Shown here piece by piece: positions 58,475 to 64,000 of a stretch of 64,000 nucleotides of DNA. The DNA is from Acephala macrosclerotiorum. Lineage: Eukaryota; Ascomycota; Leotiomycetes; Helotiales; Mollisiaceae. Each line of letters opens with the position of its first letter. The stretch's first letter is position 1. A model generated the notes under the pieces. That model was not told the DNA's origin and searched no databases. It saw only the letters and a list, made by a program, of their open reading frames with translations. A program made the translations under genes and the position numbers. Location of the stretch: assembly GCA_014904845.1 (NCBI GenBank), contig MU119333.1:1-64000 (forward strand), given 5' to 3'.

Positions 58475-58803
58475 AAGTGATTTGAAGATATGATCTGCTA
58501 TTAATTCTATTCCTAGTATTCCGTCGTCATCTTCCGTCATGTGCAGGCCTAACTCCATGTGTCCAGTCAGTACGGACTTTTCAAGAACTTGAATGTCCTA
58601 ATCTCTTTGCTGCTTTCGCCCCTTTCCTTTCGTCTAATCTCGCTTCCAGGTCATTCCAGATCCGAAAGTGAACTTAACCCCGTATATTGTCCCTTAGACA
58701 TCAATCTCTCGCGATTTGAGCCCTTCATTAGCCACTCTCTTCAACGTCCACGAACTGAAAATCCTCGCAATGCTAGGACCTCCTCCTTCAAACAACGCCT
58801 AAC
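58475..58803. other. Intergenic, leader of the MYND gene
   Basis: The gap of about 330 bases has no gene. A frame from 58559 overlaps the MYND start out of frame and looks like leader sequence. Confidence 0.5.
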
Positions 58804-59935
58804 ATGGAGTGCGCCAATTGCAGAAAACCGGGAGAATATGCGTGCAGCAGCTGCATGATGGCGACGAAAATTGAAGGCGACGCACCAATTGCGCATTACT
58901 GCGGATTAGAATGCCAGCAAGAACACTGGACGTCGCATGAACTGACGTGCATTAAGCTCAAGGATCGAACGCTCCTATATCGGGTCATTGATACTGCTCA
59001 GAAGTTGTTCTTCATCCACCGAGAAATGACATGGCATGAGTTTGACGTCGACAGTGTCCAAAAGATCGAAGGACATCTAGTTTTACGTGGAACTGTAAGT
59101 CTATAACGAATAGCGCTCATTTGGAGTGCTGCTTACAGACATCTCTTAGTACTTCCAAGACCATCGTTTCTCCAAAGATTACAAGCAATTTCCGTCCAAT
59201 GTTGTCCCACAGGAACATAGAAGAGCCGTCCTGTCGTTCAATCAGTGCCGCTATGCGTTGCTCTGGGTGGTCGAATTCATTGAAGACATGTTGAAAGGTA
59301 AGTCATCTAGTTTCCGCCATCAATGACCTTGGAGCTGATGGAAAATAGACATCGTCTCAGTCACTCAAACCGTCCTGTATAAAACGAAAAATGACAAGCT
59401 CCGGACCCGTATTTACGGAATAAACGAACGCCTTATTTTCAACAGCGAAGGAATCAAACACCACATCCTACGAGTACTGCTACGATCTGGTGAAGAATTC
59501 GCTGTCGACATCACAGGCGCCCAATACGGGTACGACGATGCCGTAACCCCATGGGAGGAATACGCGCAGCTCCGAGTTTTTGACTTTGTTCTTGTGCCCG
59601 GCACTCCAGCAATGAACCTCCTCCAGACAGAAAATTACAGCCTCGGAAAGACGATTGAGCTCGCAGACAAATTCTTTAATTACTCCCCGGAAGGAAAGCA
59701 GATCCATCAAGGCAATTTGTTGTGCATGAATATGGGCATCTTGAACTGGCAACGATATGTACAACTGAGTCTCAAGGAGTTGTGGAAGCTGCCTACGCAG
59801 ATTTTCGAGAGGAAGCAGAAGGACCTTGTTGATTATGTTGAGTGGGCGACCCAGCTACTCAAGCCTAAGTACACGACGGAGAATGGCAGGCGATTGGTGG
59901 AGGAAGTCAAGGGGAATTGGGTTCACGACAAGTAG
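58804..59935 (+). CDS. MYND-type zinc finger protein
   Basis: Three exons (58804-59094, 59150-59297, 59349-59935) encode about 341 residues. The N-terminal MYND finger reads CANCRKPGEYACSSC, then HYCGLECQQEHWTSH and C, with the family spacing of seven Cys and one His. MYND modules bind proline-rich partner proteins. The remainder (LRVLLRSGEEFAVDITGAQY, PWEEYAQLRVFDFV, LNWQRYVQLSLKELWKLPTQ) has no named domain, but resembles the conserved C-terminal part of fungal MYND proteins of unknown function. Splicing is clean with GTAAGT donors. Confidence 0.88.
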
Positions 59936-60799
59936 TTTCTCTGGGAGATTTGGCTTGCGCGTCAAAAATCACTCTCACAGGCTTGAAATATCTTTGATCT
60001 ATAAGACAGATTGTCAAGTCTCAAAGAGCAGCGCATCCTTCCCCTACAACAAAGTTTCCAAGACAAAGTAGTGCACGTGACTTACAGAGAGGCTAACCGA
60101 CTGTATGTAGAGCACCAGACTCAGCGAATCAACCTTCCTATCCTGCCGACACGGATAGGAAGGTAGAAACCTTCAACTTGCCTGCTTTCCATAGCGAATA
60201 TCGTAATCTTCCCTTTTTATTCTTCTCAGCGTTGTAAAAACTGAAAAGTTTCCATTTATAGTCTTATTATCTTTCCCAACCTTCCCATTGGCCGAAAATG
60301 TGGATATCGAAGTGCAGTAGCTGATTCTAAAGTATAAATCAGATTAGCTTAGTATTATAAAAGCGTAGATTTCAAAGATTACTAAGAAATTATTATTATT
60401 TTTTATTTTCTTCTATTATCCACAATACTATAGATTCCTACGTGCAAAAAAGAGAGCGTATCTCTAAAAAAAGTGCAAACTTTCATTCTAATTCTATTCA
60501 ACATCCGTCAAATTCTCCTTCTCAAAAACCAATTGTAAAATCATTTGCAAATGCGCCAATCGTTTTTAATATTACTTTTACTAATATAGTCTCGAAATTG
60601 ACGTATTAAATGCTCGAAACCGCTCGAGATAACGCTGAATATGATCTAATATATACTAAAATTCCGCGAGATTATAAGCTATTGATCAAATCAAAGTATT
60701 ACATCAAATTGAATCTATATTGCATTCGATCATTTAAAGTCTTCGTATAATATAATTTTCTATTATACTCTTTTGAGATCTTTTAAACGAGTCGATCGA
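59936..60799. other. Transition from genic DNA to the AT-rich block
   Basis: No gene is supported. Base composition drops steadily in G and C after about 60230. Confidence 0.5.
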
Positions 60800-63700
60800 T
60801 AAATATCCAAAAAAAAAAGTAATGAAAAAAAATTGTATAGTATTGTAAATACTATTATGCGATTAAAAAAAAAAAATTTATCGTTAGAAAAAAAAATAAC
60901 TCGAAGACTAAAAAGCGTCATTTATCAATTGTACATCGAATTAATATTGAGCATTCAAAGAAAAAAAATAAAAATATACTGCAAATTTTGTTTAAACGTT
61001 TGCAAATACGAACGAATATCAATTTGCTAATCAAATACATCGAAAATCGATTTATTGATATTGTAATAATTTTTATCGTCATTTGCTAATTATTTTTGAG
61101 TTTGATAATTAATAACTTGTTTTATGAGTTTCTAAAAGTCGTATATCCAACAATAAAATCGATTCTACTTTTAGTAATTAATACAATTCGCAAATGAGTA
61201 ATAAAAGCGTTTTTATTACGCTAAAAGCAATTGAAAACGAATCTCGAGCGCTTTTTATTAAAAATGTATTTCTTTTTCGATCTTTGGAGTTTTTCGAACT
61301 ATATAGTACTTTTGAACATCGTTTGCTACTATATTGATTATACGAAGCGTAATCAAACGATACGTTAATAATTTTAATAATTTTCGACGTTATAATATTA
61401 TTTTTCGATAATAGTATTATTGTTTTACAAATCGAGTATAGCGTAGTGCGACCGCGTCGCAAACGACTCTCATTAATTGATTCGACTTCAAGTTTTACTT
61501 ACAATTAAACAATTAAAAAAATCATATTCCGACGAAAATCAAATACAAATTATTATATCAATTATTAAAAATTACGACCTTGAAAACAATATTAAATATT
61601 TCGTTACAAACAATACTATGAATAACGATACAGCGATTAACGCGATTCTAAGCGAATTATATCGGCATTTTACGAAAAAACAAAAAAAAGCTTGGCGTTT
61701 GCAATATTTTGATCACGTTATTAACTTTTCTACGAAGGCGTTTTTCTATAAGAAAAAAGTAAAAAAATTTATTATTTCTACGAAATTATCGAAAATTACA
61801 TTAAATACACAAAAAAAACTCGAATTATAGAGAAAACGTAAATCGATTAATAAATTTTATAATTTTATTATTTTTATTTGTAAAATTTCACAACATTGTA
61901 AAATATTCGAATCTGTTCTAAAAGCAAATAATATAGTATTCACGAAATATAATTATTTCAAACTCGTTATTAATAATATAACGCGATAGAATTTTCTTTA
62001 TAGTATAATTGAAAAAGTATTGAACCTACGAAAAAAACTTACACGATTTATCGAATTCAATAAAAACGAATTACATAGTTCTAAAAAAAAAGTAAATCAA
62101 AATTATACTATAAAAAAAAAAAAATACTTTTTAAAATATAATAAATTGAATAGTAATGATTAAAAAATACTAAAAAAGACTATAGTAATTTTAAAACTTT
62201 TTTATATTTACATCAAACGAGCAAAAAGAAAAAACACATCTAATAATCGCGAGATCCTTTCTGATTATATAGTAACGTTGAATACTCTCTTTAATCACGT
62301 TCAAACGCTTTAATAAACTTTTCTCGCACGAATTGAAACTATTCAACTTTCACTAACGTCTATTAAACACTTGCAAACAGTACTATTCAACTATTAAATA
62401 AAACTCAATAAATACTTTATTAAAATCGATATTATACTCGCACACTACGTCGCAATCGCTACTCGATCTCAAAGCAAATTCAAATACTTTGAAAAAACAT
62501 AAAAACACTATACGACATAGTCCGATGTAATAATATTAAAACTTTAAATTCCCATTGCAAAAAAAGCTATTTTTGATTTTTGAAAAACCGATTACGCAAT
62601 TCTCTCTCTTTTTTCTATCAAATCTACGATTTTTACGAAGCGACTACGAATTGAAATCGACGCTTTTTCTTTTCTTTTTTTCGATCGAATTAACACGATA
62701 ATCAATTGTTTAAATAATACAAATAATAAGAATATATTTACTAATAAAATAAATAAGTAACTATAAATATCGCGATTCGATTTTTTTATAAATACGTTAT
62801 TATTTCAATATTGGATTTCGCAATTACAAAATCTTTAATTATATCGAGTTAAAAAAATAGCTTTAAATATGTATTTTGTTTTTGTAATATCGATTAAATG
62901 CGAGAAAATCTTTTTCAATTTAAAATTTATAATTACGAACCAATAAATGTAATTGAAAACTAATATAATTGAAATTATACAATGTTTAAAAATATAGATA
63001 ATTTTTGATCGAAAAAAAATCGACAAATGGAAAACAAAGCGACGAATTAATAAAAAGAGTAAAAAAATTAAAAAAAACAAAAATCTATAGAATTGAACTA
63101 TTTCTATAGAATTATACAATTTCTACAATACGAACGATGTAGTTCAAATTACAATACTAAGAAATGTAGTTATAATTGAGAATGGAAATAATATTAAAAG
63201 TGATATTAAAAGTAATATCGAATTTACAAAATAAAAAAAAACAAATTGAATCGTTTTAAGCGATTTTTAATGTAAATTTTCCTTTTTTTATTTTCCTATT
63301 TTACTTTCTACGGCTCTTTTATAACTTTCTATTGAATATATATTAACTTTCTTTTTTAATCCTTTTTACGACGAAAAAACAATTTTTTTTTCTTAGATCG
63401 ATTTTGACGATAGGATAAGAAAGTTGAAACGTTGATTAGATTCACTTTTCGAGTATTTTGCCTTTGAAAACCAAACAAATGGACGCTGCTTTTGAATATT
63501 TATAGTGAAAAACTAAAAATTCTTAGCTCGTGAATATTCTATTTTTTTATTACGTTGAACAATTATTACGTGTACTAAAATATAATACCAATACTTGAGT
63601 TTTCTAAGTCTCACGATATTACTATTACCATAAGAAGTAGAGATACGTAGAGTTTTATTTTTCTCTTAGAAAATTTATTATATTTGAGACCGTTTTTCAA

Positions 63701-64000
63701 GAGTGTATTCGTGAAATTTGAAGATGTTGTGAATACATTTTCGTTAGTTGATTCAAATGTTCAAAAGCCTTTCGTAGTATCCAACCAGTTTCCAAGTTAT
63801 AAATACTACTTTTGGTAATCACAAAGTCCCAAAGTATTTGATTCTTTCAACAAGCAAATAATTAAAAGCCTTTTACAATATGTGGGAAAGTATTTATAGT
63901 AGTCTTTGGAAGGTTGCATTGTAAAGATTGTTAGGCACTTGAACGATTTTTTGAATATGGCAAATGATATTGGTAAATTCCATTATTAAAAACTAAAACA
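60800..64000. repeat. Third AT-rich block, RIP-eroded transposon DNA
   Basis: The block is strongly AT-rich but less extreme than the left islands, with many CpA and CpT still present. Part of it (61470-62520) is a hAT transposase relic. The rest has no recognisable frame and runs off the window end. Confidence 0.8.
61470..62520 (+). mobile_element. hAT-family transposase relic
   Basis: On the plus strand, fragments follow the order of a fungal hAT transposase. A first piece reads VTNNTMNNDTAINAILSELY, then KKQKKAWRLQYFDHVINFST and KAFF. A second has KSINKFYNFIIFI and FKLVINNITR followed by a stop. A third has ILSDYIVTLNTLFNHV and SLTSIKHLQTVL. The last has YFIKIDIILAHYVAIATRS. The DNAS-NDT, GHVINL and DNATRWNS motifs of the family are recognisable but mutated. 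TAG at 61987-61989 replaces the Trp of TRW, a G-to-A change typical of RIP, and further stops break the frame. The element is dead. Terminal inverted repeats and the 8-bp target duplication were not found. Confidence 0.8.

Noticed and set aside
62835..63119. 94-codon minus-strand frame near the right end
   Set aside because: Composition-driven frame in RIP-eroded DNA with no motif.

Overview
The window comes from a filamentous ascomycete (Pezizomycotina). The evidence is short GT-AG introns of about 40-90 nt, a HET-domain gene, Zn2Cys6 regulators, 2EXR/F-box-like proteins, and compact single-copy housekeeping genes (AP-1 mu, NOB1, NOP10, OPI1). A helotialean or related lineage would fit, but I cannot fix the class from the sequence. 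Three blocks (1-2460, 4800-8540 and about 60300-64000) are extremely AT-rich. They look like transposable elements eroded by repeat-induced point mutation (RIP). The right-hand block still shows a recognisable hAT transposase relic.

Layout. 1-2460 is an AT island. 2694-4571 holds a HET-domain gene on a small normal-GC patch. 4800-8540 is a second AT island that shares repeats with the first. 8640-12450 holds two adjacent decayed genes on the minus strand: an isocitrate/methylisocitrate-lyase-family gene and a Zn2Cys6 regulator. 14.9-21.9 kb holds a Zn2Cys6 regulator, an Amt/Mep ammonium transporter and an APC-family permease, a possible nitrogen-uptake neighbourhood. 22.3-32.7 kb holds a large low-complexity membrane protein, the Opi1 phospholipid regulator and the AP-1 mu subunit. 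33.9-37.3 kb holds a tandem pair of 2EXR-type genes, the first one dead. 38.4-39.7 kb holds a hypothetical gene. 39.7-42.7 kb has no intact gene. 42.76-42.87 kb is an intron-containing tRNA-Leu(CAA)-like gene. 43.1-45.2 kb holds the convergent pair NOB1 and NOP10. 45.5-46.4 kb holds a 2EXR gene interrupted by an in-frame TGA.

46.9-58.5 kb is the most cohesive functional block. It has a sugar-porter MFS transporter, an MHR-type regulator lacking a zinc cluster, an NAD malate dehydrogenase, a fragment of an alpha/beta hydrolase, a D-2-hydroxyacid dehydrogenase (glyoxylate/hydroxypyruvate reductase type), a small Zn2Cys6 regulator, and a tartrate/D-malate dehydrogenase-family enzyme. Together these suggest an organic-acid (tartrate/malate/hydroxypyruvate) utilisation cluster; this is inference from gene content. 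A MYND-finger protein (58.8-59.9 kb) closes the gene-rich part.

Gene models were spliced by eye using reading-frame continuity and family conservation. Multi-exon genes are listed by their full span with exons given in the text. Intergenic coordinates are approximate because UTRs cannot be seen.
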